From: F23-B02 sp045601285
Lineage (GTDB): Bacteria > Bacillota > Clostridia > Oscillospirales > Oscillospiraceae
Direction: 5' to 3'
NCBI GenBank assembly: GCA_045601285.1
Contig: JAZRZJ010000046.1
Coordinates: forward strand, 1 to 15,779
Length of the DNA: 15,779 nucleotides
The notes beneath the pieces are model-generated. The model worked only from the letters and a program-made list of their open reading frames with translations, was not told the DNA's origin and searched no databases. Of the stretch, positions 1 to 6,232 are shown one piece after another; the first letter of the stretch is position 1, and every line of letters starts with the position of its first letter. The translations under genes were made by a program, and so were the position numbers.

Positions 1-27
1 ACCAAATGACAATAAGAGAATACGAAG

Positions 28-190
28 ACCCGTTTACGGGTAGCAAGTAACAATCCACTCGCAAGTGTCAGGCCGTAGTTTACGCCTTGAGGCGTGGCTA
101 GTAAAAGAGGGCTATGCCCGCATATGAAAAACCCCCGGCTACGCCCGGGGATTATTATTGAGCGTAGCGGATAAATGCGGCGGAGCCGCT
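28..190. other. Cluster of small hairpins, possible structured RNA or IS200/IS605-type element end
   Basis: No gene was found in the first 230 bases, but six short inverted repeats follow one another: 28-41 (acccg/cgggt), 56-67 (cact/agtg), 82-95 (acgcc/ggcgt, loop ttga), 109-119 (gggc/gccc), 133-150 (ccccgg/ccgggg, loop ctacgc) and 177-189 (gcggc/gccgc). The six-base loop of the 133-150 hairpin is exactly complementary to gcgtag at 162-167, so a pseudoknot is possible. On the minus strand the 133-150 hairpin is followed by five U, so part of it could be a second terminator for the tRNA. Short open frames run in from the left edge and stop by base 48; they are too short to identify. Successive hairpins beside the end of a gene are typical of the right end of IS200/IS605 elements, where TnpB guide (omega) RNA also lies. 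This reading is inference. Confidence 0.4.
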
Positions 191-192
191 AC

Positions 193-230
193 AAAAAAGA
201 AGAGACACACTTTCGTGTGTCTCTTCTTTT
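193..230 (-). terminator. Rho-independent terminator of tRNA-Val
   Basis: A perfect stem of about 17 pairs (194-210 with 215-231, loop tttc) lies immediately 3' of the tRNA read on the minus strand, and ends in a six-U run (complement of 198-193). The outer A-U pairs reach the base that encodes the tRNA 3' end, so the functional stem is probably the core at 199-226. The T run at 227-231 means it could also stop + strand transcription. Confidence 0.85.
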
Positions 231-307
231 TGGTGGAGAATAGCGGACTCGAACCGTTGACCTCTCGCGTGTGAGGCGAGCGCTCTAACCAGCTGAGCTA
301 ATTCTCC
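231..307 (-). tRNA. tRNA-Val, anticodon CAC
   Basis: Read on the minus strand, this is a complete 77-nt cloverleaf with an encoded CCA. The acceptor stem GGAGAAT pairs with ATTCTCC, with discriminator A. The D arm contains AGCTCAGCTGGTTAGAGC. The anticodon stem CTCGC/GCGAG encloses the loop CTCACAC, giving anticodon CAC, which reads the valine codon GUG. The T arm contains GGTTCGAGTCC. It is a single-gene transcription unit, with a near-consensus promoter upstream (322-350) and a terminator directly downstream. No other tRNA is visible nearby. Confidence 0.97.
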
Positions 308-321
308 GTATTTACTTTGCT

Positions 322-350
322 ATTATAGCACCAACTTTTGCCGTTTTCAA
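322..350 (-). promoter_or_regulatory. Sigma-A-type promoter of tRNA-Val
   Basis: On the minus strand, TTGAAA (345-350) and a perfect TATAAT (322-327) are separated by 17 bases. The tRNA 5' end at 307 is about 15 bases past the -10 box, leaving a leader of roughly eight bases, as expected for a tRNA gene. Confidence 0.85.
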
Positions 351-569
351 GCATAAGTTGTCGCGGTATAGTGCGGAGGCGTGCCGCCGCTTTGCATAAA
401 AGCGAAAAAATACGACATAAATGCAATATACTGCGGCGTGCAGGGAATGTGCGTCAGATAAAATGCAATTTTGCCCAGAATCGCCACCTGCTGTTTAAAT
501 ACACAAAAATTACTGTGCATTTTTGTGCAATTTTAAACTGAAAGTTAATTTGTTCACATTTTAGCGGTA
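351..569. other. Intergenic stretch without a convincing gene
   Basis: This AT-rich stretch lies between the divergent tRNA and ATPase promoters. Short open frames exist on both strands but lack ribosome binding sites and recognisable protein content. The only structure seen is an imperfect hairpin at 491-540: cacaaaaat (502-510) pairs with atttttgtg (519-527) around an 8-base loop, and after an internal loop gtttaaa (493-499) pairs with tttaaac (532-538). It lies just upstream of the next promoter and could be a weak terminator or a regulator site. Its function is unknown. Confidence 0.4.
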
Positions 570-598
570 TTGACTGAAAAATCCCTTGATGATACAAT
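570..598 (+). promoter_or_regulatory. Sigma-A-type promoter of the ATPase gene (and perhaps the oxidoreductase operon)
   Basis: TTGACT (570-575) and TACAAT (593-598) are 17 bases apart, predicting a start near 605 and a leader of about 40 bases to the ATG at 645. The TTG at 570 that opens the upstream extension of the frame is itself the -35 box, which argues against translation starting there. Confidence 0.65.
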
Positions 599-644
599 GT
601 ACAAGGTTTGGTTTGTCTATGGCCTGCCGGAAGGAGATTCACAA

Positions 645-1385
645 ATGAAGAATGTCAAAGTTCTTATAGGAAACTACGGCAGCGGCAAGTCCGAACTCGC
701 GCTTAACTTCGCCATGCAGGCCGCAGCAAGAGGCGATAAGACCGAGCTTCTCGACCTGGATATGGTCAATACATATTTCCGCCTTACCGAGCGCGGCAAG
801 ATGGTTGAGCAGAAGGAAATCCGACTTGTTTCCCCCAACTACGCCTGCTCCGGCATCGAAACTCTGTCTGTTCCCGCCGAGGTTCAGTCCGCCTTCGTTC
901 TGGACTGGGACAGCGTCATTTTCGATGTTGGCGGAGACGAGGTCGGCTCCACCGCGCTGGGCAGATACCATCAGGACTTTATGGACCTGGAGCCCGGCTC
1001 TCTTGAGGTGCTGAATGTTGTAAATATCCGCCGTCCTCTTTCGGGAACGGTTGAAAAGCTCATTCGTCTGCAGGAGGGTATGGAAGCCCATTCCAGACTG
1101 AAGATCACGGGCATGATCAACAACACAAACCTCGCCACCGAAACAAGCGAGGAGGAGCTTCGCGACGGCTATGAGATGCTGAAGGAGGTTTCCGACAGAA
1201 CAGGTATCCCCATTGCCTACACCACGGGCAAAAAGGAGCTTCTGGACAAGTTCCTTGCCGAAGGTCATGATCCCAAGTACATCGGCACACCCATTGCGAT
1301 TGATATGTTCATGCATCGTGACTGGGAGTCCTACATAAAGTACGGTCTCAATACAGTTGACCCCCGCAAGAACAAGGAGTTTTAA
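645..1385 (+). CDS. P-loop ATP-binding protein (ParA/MinD-like), neighbour of the 2-oxoacid oxidoreductase operon
   Basis: A 246-residue cytoplasmic ATPase of unknown substrate. A Walker A loop GNYGSGKS lies at residues 9-16, followed by a DLDMVNTYFR segment (37-46) in the place where MinD/ParA-type ATPases have their switch I, and a Walker B-like IFDVGGDEVG (92-101). The fold is therefore that of the SIMIBI class of P-loop NTPases. The start at 645 is chosen because AAGGAG lies at 631-636, eight bases upstream; the same frame extends in-phase to a TTG at 570, but that codon is a promoter element. The gene lies 81 bases before the ferredoxin gene with no convincing terminator between them (only a 4-bp hairpin near 1396-1407), so transcription may continue into the operon. 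A role in assembling or regulating the iron-sulfur enzyme is plausible (cf. Mrp/NBP35-type scaffolds) but is not shown; the CxxC of Mrp proteins is absent. Confidence 0.85.
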   Translation: MKNVKVLIGNYGSGKSELALNFAMQAAARGDKTELLDLDMVNTYFRLTERGKMVEQKEIRLVSPNYACSGIETLSVPAEVQSAFVLDWDSVIFDVGGDEVGSTALGRYHQDFMDLEPGSLEVLNVVNIRRPLSGTVEKLIRLQEGMEAHSRLKITGMINNTNLATETSEEELRDGYEMLKEVSDRTGIPIAYTTGKKELLDKFLAEGHDPKYIGTPIAIDMFMHRDWESYIKYGLNTVDPRKNKEF

Positions 1386-1466
1386 TACGGTATGTCCTGC
1401 AAAAGCAGCTCATATATAAATTTGTTGTTATTTTAAATAGCAAAAATAAAGAAAAGAGGTAGCAAA

Positions 1467-1682
1467 ATGGCAAAAGGAAAAGTAACAATCAATGAAAACC
1501 TTTGCAAGGGCTGCGGTCTCTGCGCAAGAGCCTGCCTGAGAGGTTGCATTGAGCTTTCCAAGGCAAAAATCAACGCAAAAGGCTATCACCCGGCTGAGGT
1601 TGTAAAACCTGAGGAATGTGTAGGCTGTGCAATGTGCGCACTGACCTGCCCCGACGTGGTAATCCGTGTCGAAAGAGAATAA
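1467..1682 (+). CDS. korD: 2-oxoacid:ferredoxin oxidoreductase, ferredoxin-type delta subunit
   Basis: A 71-residue protein with two [4Fe-4S] ferredoxin motifs: C13-x2-C16-x2-C19-x3-C23 and C51-x2-C54-x2-C57-x3-C61. The second is followed by the usual proline; the first is followed by leucine and has an extra cysteine at residue 27. In this enzyme family the subunit carries electrons from the thiamine diphosphate site to external ferredoxin. A GAGGT ribosome binding site precedes the ATG by about seven bases. It is first in the order delta-alpha-beta-gamma, the usual clustering for four-subunit 2-oxoacid:ferredoxin oxidoreductases (KorDABC, VorDBAC). The next gene starts 15 bases after its stop. 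Confidence 0.92.
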   Translation: MAKGKVTINENLCKGCGLCARACLRGCIELSKAKINAKGYHPAEVVKPEECVGCAMCALTCPDVVIRVERE

Positions 1683-1697
1683 GGAGGAAACGAAAAA

Positions 1698-2783
1698 ATG
1701 GCCAAAACTCTTATGAAGGGTAGCGAAGCTATTGCAGAGGCAGCCATCAGAGCCGGCGCTCGTTATTTCTTCGGCTATCCTATTACCCCGCAGACTGAGA
1801 TCCCCGAGTACATGTCTTCCCGCATGTTCGATCCCGACGTAAACGGCTGCTTCCTGCAGGCTGAGTCCGAAGTCGCAGCTATCAACATGATTTACGGTGC
1901 AGCAGGTACCGGTGCTCGTGTTATCACCTCTTCCTCCAGCCCCGGCATCTCTCTGAAGCAGGAAGGTATCTCCTACTGCGCAGGCGCACGTCTTCCCGCA
2001 GTTATCCTGAACGTAATGCGCGGCGGCCCCGGCCTCGGCAACATTCAGGCATCTCAGGGCGACTACTTCCAGGCTGTCAAGGGCGGCGGCAACGGTGACT
2101 ACCACCTGCTGACCTATGCTCCCTCCTCCGTTCAGGAAGCTGTCGATATCATGATGTACGCATACGACAAGGCAGAGCAGTACCGTGTTCCCGTACTGTT
2201 CATCGCAGACGGCATCATCGCTCAGATGATGGAGCCTGTTGAAATGCCCGAAATGGTCGACTTCAAGATCGACCCCGAAAAGAAGCCCTGGGCATGCACC
2301 GGCTGGAAGCCCGGCGATGACCCCGCAAAGCGCGGCATCATCAACTCCATTTACATCTCCACCGAGGAGCTTTCCGAGCACAATGCAGTTCTGCAGGAGT
2401 GCTACAAGGAAATCACTGCAAACGAGAAGCAGTGGGAGTGCTACAAGTGCGATGGCGCAGAGATCATCATCACTGCATTCGGCACTGTTGCACGTATCGC
2501 AAAGTCCGCTGTTGATGAGCTCGAAGCAGAAGGCATCAAGGTCGGCCTCGTACGCCCCATCACCGTATGGCCCTTCCCCTATGAAGCAATTGCAGAGACC
2601 GTCGCAATGGATTCCGTCAAGGCAGTTCTCGACGTTGAGCTGAACGAAGGCCAGATGCTGGAAGACGTTAAGCTCGCAGTAAACGGCTCCAAGCCCGTTG
2701 ATTTCTTCGGCCACCTGGGCTCCCAGATGCCCACCACCGACGAGATCGTTGCTAAGATCAAGAGCATGAAGGAGGCTATGTAA
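1698..2783 (+). CDS. vorB: 2-oxoacid:ferredoxin oxidoreductase alpha subunit (VorB/KorA family)
   Basis: A 361-residue alpha subunit of a cytoplasmic, CoA- and thiamine diphosphate-dependent oxidoreductase that converts a 2-oxoacid to an acyl-CoA, CO2 and reduced ferredoxin. The N-terminal half has the pyrimidine-binding domain signature GYPITPQTEIPEYM (about 26-39), a conserved AESEVAAINM segment (about 55-64), and SSSSPGISLKQEG, as in PorA/KorA/VorB proteins. The C-terminal transketolase-like domain includes GLVRPITVWPFP. Length and sequence fit the compact branched-chain type (3-methyl-2-oxobutanoate, VorB), while KorA (2-oxoglutarate) is the close alternative, so substrate is not settled. 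AAGGAGG overlaps the end of the ferredoxin gene (1681-1687). The beta gene follows after one base, with its own AAGGAGG inside the end of this gene, so the genes are probably translationally coupled. Confidence 0.93.
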   Translation: MAKTLMKGSEAIAEAAIRAGARYFFGYPITPQTEIPEYMSSRMFDPDVNGCFLQAESEVAAINMIYGAAGTGARVITSSSSPGISLKQEGISYCAGARLPAVILNVMRGGPGLGNIQASQGDYFQAVKGGGNGDYHLLTYAPSSVQEAVDIMMYAYDKAEQYRVPVLFIADGIIAQMMEPVEMPEMVDFKIDPEKKPWACTGWKPGDDPAKRGIINSIYISTEELSEHNAVLQECYKEITANEKQWECYKCDGAEIIITAFGTVARIAKSAVDELEAEGIKVGLVRPITVWPFPYEAIAETVAMDSVKAVLDVELNEGQMLEDVKLAVNGSKPVDFFGHLGSQMPTTDEIVAKIKSMKEAM

Positions 2784-2784
2784 A

Positions 2785-3546
2785 ATGGCAGTTGTATTTG
2801 AAAAGACCAAACTCCTTACCGACAAGACTTTCCATTACTGCCCCGGCTGCAACCACGGCATCATTCACCGTCTGGTAGCAGAAGCTATTGAAGAGCTTGA
2901 AAACGAAGGCATAATCGAAGAAGGCAAGGTCATCGGCGTAGCACCTGTTGGCTGCTCCGTATTTGCATACGATTACTTTAACTGCGACATGTACGAAGCC
3001 GCTCACGGCCGTGCACCCGCATGTGCCACCGGCGCAAAGCGCGTTGTCGGCAAGGACACCCTCGTATTCACCTACCAGGGCGACGGCGACCTCGCTTCCA
3101 TCGGTACCGCAGAGATCGTTCACGCCGCACACCGCGGTGAGAAGATCACCACCGTTTTCGTAAACAACGCAATCTACGGCATGACCGGCGGCCAGATGGC
3201 ACCTACCACCCTCGTAGGCCAGAAGACCACCACCTCTCCCAAGGGCCGTGACGAAGCATGGTGCGGCGCACCTATCCGCATTGCGGAGATGCTCGCCACC
3301 GTTCCCGGCTCCTACTACGTAGAGCGCTGCGCAGTCAACAACACCGCCAACATCAACAAGTGCAAGAAGGCCATCAAGAAGGCATTCAAGTACCAGATGG
3401 AAGGCAAGGGCTTCTGCCTCATCGAAGTTCTGTCCGCCTGCCCCACCAACTGGGGTCTCTCCGCTGTTGAGTCTATGAAGTGGCTTGAAGAGAACATGAT
3501 TCCTTACTATCCCCTCGGCGTAAAGAAAGACAAGGAGGCCGAATAA
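2785..3546 (+). CDS. korB: 2-oxoacid:ferredoxin oxidoreductase beta subunit, thiamine diphosphate-binding
   Basis: A 253-residue thiamine diphosphate-binding subunit. It begins with a CPGCNHG motif (C19, C22), typical of beta subunits. It has the Mg-thiamine diphosphate signature GDGD (99-102) followed about 25 residues later by VNNAIYGMTGGQ (126-137). A C-terminal segment 'IEVLSACPTNWG' is typical of KorB/VorA. It pairs with the alpha subunit at 1698 to form the active site and with the ferredoxin subunit for electron exit. The ribosome binding site AAGGAGG (2769-2775) lies in the end of the alpha gene, nine bases before the ATG. The gamma gene starts one base after this stop. The same caution on 2-oxoacid specificity applies; a VorA name would be equally valid. 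Confidence 0.93.
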   Translation: MAVVFEKTKLLTDKTFHYCPGCNHGIIHRLVAEAIEELENEGIIEEGKVIGVAPVGCSVFAYDYFNCDMYEAAHGRAPACATGAKRVVGKDTLVFTYQGDGDLASIGTAEIVHAAHRGEKITTVFVNNAIYGMTGGQMAPTTLVGQKTTTSPKGRDEAWCGAPIRIAEMLATVPGSYYVERCAVNNTANINKCKKAIKKAFKYQMEGKGFCLIEVLSACPTNWGLSAVESMKWLEENMIPYYPLGVKKDKEAE

Positions 3547-3547
3547 T

Positions 3548-4090
3548 ATGAAAAAAGAATTTATATTCGCAGGCTTCGGCGGTCAGGGCATGCTCCTGAT
3601 CGGTAAGTTCCTGGCAATGGCATGCATGCTCGACGGCAAGCACGTTTCCTGGCTGCCTTCCTACGGCCCTGAGATGCGCGGCGGTACCGCAAACTGCTCC
3701 GTCATCGTAAACGATGACCCCGTTGCTTCTCCTCTGGTTGACATGGCTGACGTTGTTGTCGCCATGAACCGTCCTTCTCTCGACAAGTTCGAGGGCAAGG
3801 TAAAGCCCGGCGGCGTTCTGGTTATCAACAGCTCCATTATCGACCGCAAGGCCGAGCGTGACGACGTTCAGGTCGTTTACTGCGACGCAAACCGCATTGC
3901 AGAAGCAGTCAACAACCCCAAGGGCGCAAACGTTGCAATCCTGGGCGCAATGCTCCAGAAGGCTCCCGTTGTTTCCGACGAGCTCATGGCAGAAGCCATT
4001 CTCATCGAGCTGGGCGAGCGCAAGAAAAAGTTCCTCCCCGGCAACATGGCAGCTCTTGCAGCAGGCAAGGAAGCCGCAGCACAGCAGTAA
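3548..4090 (+). CDS. korC: 2-oxoacid:ferredoxin oxidoreductase gamma subunit
   Basis: A 180-residue gamma subunit of the same enzyme (pyruvate/ketoisovalerate oxidoreductase catalytic domain family). It starts with the family signature FAGFGGQGMLLIGK (7-20), then WLPSYGPEMRGGTANCSV (35-52), the conserved segment that contacts the other subunits and CoA, and DVVVAMN. The length is normal for a free gamma subunit. AAGGAGG at 3532-3538, inside the end of the beta gene, is nine bases before the ATG. It is the last gene of the operon; a strong terminator begins about ten bases after the stop. Confidence 0.93.
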   Translation: MKKEFIFAGFGGQGMLLIGKFLAMACMLDGKHVSWLPSYGPEMRGGTANCSVIVNDDPVASPLVDMADVVVAMNRPSLDKFEGKVKPGGVLVINSSIIDRKAERDDVQVVYCDANRIAEAVNNPKGANVAILGAMLQKAPVVSDELMAEAILIELGERKKKFLPGNMAALAAGKEAAAQQ

Positions 4091-4100
4091 TAAAGCTTAT

Positions 4101-4133
4101 AAAAAGAGTACCCCTCGGGGTACTCTTTTTTTG
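4101..4133 (+). terminator. Terminator of the 2-oxoacid oxidoreductase operon
   Basis: A perfect inverted repeat, gagtacccc/ggggtactc, extended by A-U pairs (4101-4130), is followed by a T run to 4132. It sits directly after the gamma gene and marks the operon end. The A run at the left makes it usable from the other strand too. Confidence 0.92.
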
Positions 4134-4172
4134 TTATTTTGTTATATTGCCCGGACGAAAAATTTCTCGCTC

Positions 4173-4217
4173 AAAACTGCTTTGCACTACAGTAGGGAAC
4201 AGGCTTGCCTGTTCCGC
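4173..4217. repeat. Palindromic repeat family 1, copy A (45 bp)
   Basis: This 45-base block recurs at 4471-4515 with three mismatches, in the same orientation. Both contain the perfect inverted repeat ggaacaggc-tt-gcctgttcc and the lead-in cagtaggg. Identical blocks 300 bases apart on either side of a second repeat family suggest a composite or stepwise-inserted repeat island, not a gene. Confidence 0.8.
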
Positions 4218-4236
4218 TCGCTGAACGCTAAGCCCG

Positions 4237-4322
4237 CCTGTCATTCTGAGGAGCCTGCGACGAAGAATCTCCGGCGTGGGATGTGATTCAGGGGGATTCT
4301 TCGCTTCGCTCAGAATGACAGG
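4237..4322. repeat. Palindromic repeat family 2, copy A
   Basis: The ends cctgtcattctgag (4237-4250) and ctcagaatgacagg (4309-4322) are perfect 14-base inverted copies. Inside, cgaagaatc (4261-4269) matches gattcttcg (4295-4303) inverted, so most of the element can fold into one long hairpin. The core resembles intergenic palindromes that recur in gut Firmicutes genomes (recalled, not searched). Confidence 0.85.
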
Positions 4323-4348
4323 ATCGGATGTACTCCGCAGCAAAAGAA

Positions 4349-4422
4349 CTGTCATTCTGAGGAGCTTGCGACGAAGAATCCCCAACGAACATGGAGATTC
4401 TTCGCTTCGCTCAGAATGACAG
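4349..4422. repeat. Palindromic repeat family 2, copy B
   Basis: A second copy of the 4237-4322 element, about 75 bases long, with ends ctgtcattctgag (4349-4361) and ctcagaatgacag (4410-4422). The arms gaggagc and gcgacgaagaatc and the inverted gattcttcgcttcgc are shared with copy A; the central loop differs (geometry conserved, loop not), as expected of a mobile or folded repeat. Confidence 0.85.
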
Positions 4423-4445
4423 CTATGGGTATGCTGTGCGTTTGT

Positions 4446-4515
4446 AACGGTCAAGACCGTTCCCTACGCTAAAACTGCTATGCAGCACAGTAGGGAACAG
4501 GCTTGCCTGTTCCGC
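4446..4515. repeat. Palindromic repeat family 1, copy B with nested inverted repeats
   Basis: The 45-base block at 4471-4515 repeats 4173-4217. Just before it is a perfect hairpin aacggtc-aa-gaccgtt (4446-4461). The following gttccctac (4459-4467) is an inverted copy of gtagggaac (4490-4498), so several alternative folds compete. After it, gcaccgc-ctaa-gcggtgc (4538-4555) is a further hairpin followed by a T-rich stretch on the + strand. No clear U-run terminator was found for the permease, so one of these folds may end its transcript. Confidence 0.7.
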
Positions 4516-4570
4516 CAGCGCAAGCCTGCCCTATGGCGCACCGCCTAAGCGGTGCTTGTTGCTTTTTAAT

Positions 4571-5998
4571 TTACTTTGCGGCTAATTTCTTTTTGCGTAG
4601 GAACTCATACAGCCAGCCGATGAACATTACAAAGGCGAAGGTGATGAGGAAGCCGACGCACTGTTTCCAGCCGTAGCCGACCCAGATCGCGTAGCAGAAA
4701 AACAGGCAGCAGATTACGCCCAGTGCGGGGAGTACGAAGCGCTTGAAGAAGCCAAGCTCCTTTGCCTTGAACATAAGACCGAGCATCATGGGTATGTACA
4801 TGAGGTAGAGGCAGATGATGCCGATTTCGTCGGGCTCCCATGCAAGCCACTCGAAGTTATGGACTGCACCGAAGAGTCCGGGGCCGCCCATCCACATCAT
4901 GACAGTCCATGCGTACCAGAAGCCGACGAGCATCATGCCGATGACTGCACTCTTTACGGGGAAGTTGGTCTGTTCGTCAAGCTTGCCGTAGAACTCGGGC
5001 TTGGGGCCCATGCCGCGGGCGGACAGAGCGTAGAGGTTGCGGCATTCTGCCATAACGAGACCGTTCATGGTGCCCAGGCAGGAGATGGTGATAAAGACGT
5101 AGACGATGGTGCCGACGGGACCGCCGAAGAGCTTTGCGAAGGCAATGCGGGGCAGGCTTTCGCCGAAGGGCCAGGTGCTGACGATGGTGTTTACATCGCC
5201 GACGGAGCTCATTGACCAGATGTACAGAGCGTAGAGAACGATTGTGACAAGAGAGCCGATGATGAGTGCGCGGGGCAGATTCTTCTTGGAATCCTTCAGC
5301 TCGGAGTTGATGGAGGTTGCAAGGATCCAGCCTTCGTAAGCAAAGGCGAAGCCGACGATTGCCTTGAAGAAGCCGGAGCCGTCAACTGCGGCGTAATCAG
5401 CGGTGTTGACAAAGTCGAGAACCTCGAGAGTGGTGCCGTTAATAAGTCCTGCGATGGTGCCGACAACGCCCATGAGAATCAGGGGAATGAGCTTGATGAC
5501 GGTCATGCCGACCTGAAGCTTACCTGCAAGCTTGGGGCTGAGGATATTGATGCCGCAGTCGATCATGAGGAAGCCTGCGCCGACGCCGATTGCAACAAAG
5601 TTGACCTGACCGGTTGCAAAGTCGATTGCAGGGATATTAAACAGCTGGAGGAACATCATTGCGGAGAAGAATGCCAGCATAGATGCGATTGCGGGGGTAT
5701 AGATAGTGGTCATAAACCAGCCGACATAGTAAGCAAACTTTTCGCCCAGAGCAAGCTCTGCATAGTCAACAACGCCGTTGACCTTTTCATACTTGCTGCC
5801 GAGGGTTGCAAAAACGAGAGAACAGATAATGCAGATAAGACCTACAATACCTACGACGGCAATGCCCTGAAGGAGATTACCGTTGGTGAGGGACAGCACC
5901 TTGCCGCCCTTGATGAAAACGCCGGAGCCGATGACGATACCGATTACCATGGAAATGGCGGTAGGCAGGCCGTAGCGCTTCTCCATTTTGTTTTCCAT
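4571..5998 (-). CDS. APC-superfamily amino acid permease
   Basis: A 475-residue integral membrane transporter with about twelve hydrophobic segments, the usual length and topology for the family. The first segment carries the signature GIVIGSGVFIKGG (about 20-32), the broken-helix motif that binds the amino acid backbone in APC transporters. The sixth segment carries GFAFAYEGWILATS, as in LAT/SteT-like exchangers. The C-terminus is short and basic (RKKKLAAK), as for a cytoplasmic tail. The substrate cannot be read from sequence; a neutral amino acid is plausible. The start at 5998 is supported by AGAGGAG about nine bases upstream (6006-6012). It is a single-gene unit with a consensus promoter at 6062-6090 and a 16-base perfect palindrome in the leader, so it may be controlled by a dimeric repressor. 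Confidence 0.92.
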   Translation of the reverse strand: MENKMEKRYGLPTAISMVIGIVIGSGVFIKGGKVLSLTNGNLLQGIAVVGIVGLICIICSLVFATLGSKYEKVNGVVDYAELALGEKFAYYVGWFMTTIYTPAIASMLAFFSAMMFLQLFNIPAIDFATGQVNFVAIGVGAGFLMIDCGINILSPKLAGKLQVGMTVIKLIPLILMGVVGTIAGLINGTTLEVLDFVNTADYAAVDGSGFFKAIVGFAFAYEGWILATSINSELKDSKKNLPRALIIGSLVTIVLYALYIWSMSSVGDVNTIVSTWPFGESLPRIAFAKLFGGPVGTIVYVFITISCLGTMNGLVMAECRNLYALSARGMGPKPEFYGKLDEQTNFPVKSAVIGMMLVGFWYAWTVMMWMGGPGLFGAVHNFEWLAWEPDEIGIICLYLMYIPMMLGLMFKAKELGFFKRFVLPALGVICCLFFCYAIWVGYGWKQCVGFLITFAFVMFIGWLYEFLRKKKLAAK

Positions 5999-6031
5999 AT
6001 TAATTTCTCCTCTTACAGAAAGTCATTCTTT

Positions 6032-6047
6032 ACTTATTTAAATAAGT
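6032..6047 (-). promoter_or_regulatory. Perfect 16-bp palindrome in the permease leader, candidate operator
   Basis: acttatttaaataagt is perfectly self-complementary and is flanked by the inverted pentamers cattc (6024-6028) and gaatg (6048-6052). It lies just downstream of the predicted start (near 6055) and upstream of the ribosome binding site, where a bound dimer would block transcription. In RNA it would form a weak all-A/U hairpin with no U run, so a DNA operator is the better reading. The regulator is unknown. Confidence 0.5.
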
Positions 6048-6061
6048 GAATGATATACCAC

Positions 6062-6090
6062 AGAATACATCTGCCGAATATATTTGTCAA
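6062..6090 (-). promoter_or_regulatory. Sigma-A-type promoter of the permease gene
   Basis: On the minus strand, a perfect TTGACA (6085-6090) and TATTCT (6062-6067) are 17 bases apart. The predicted start near 6055 leaves a leader of roughly 57 bases before the ATG at 5998. Confidence 0.8.
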
Positions 6091-6232
6091 TTGGAAATTC
6101 GCACAAATTGTTGTTTTTCAAAGAAAAGCGTAAAGTTTTTTGCACGTAAAAATGCAAAAAAACGGCGTTAAGAGGCTATATATGGAGGGGCATATTATCA
6201 GACACTGAAATAAAATGATACGGGGTGGTAAT

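Noticed and set aside
570..644. Upstream extension of the ATPase gene to a TTG at 570
   Set aside because: The TTG is part of the -35 box of a 17-spaced promoter, and the ATG at 645 has the ribosome binding site and the start of the conserved sequence.
1428..2825. A 465-codon open frame on the minus strand over the ferredoxin and alpha-subunit genes
   Set aside because: Antisense shadow of genes with strong family signatures; no ribosome binding site or family match.
4134..4454. Open frame of about 106 codons on the minus strand in the repeat island
   Set aside because: It is built almost wholly of the palindromic repeats (phrases like CHSERSEESP from translated repeat arms) and has no ribosome binding site. 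Such translations are a known artefact in gut Firmicutes.
6215..6232. Alternative amidase start at 6215
   Set aside because: No ribosome binding site precedes it, and the conserved N-terminus (MKIYLSP) begins at 6233 with a GGGGTGG site.
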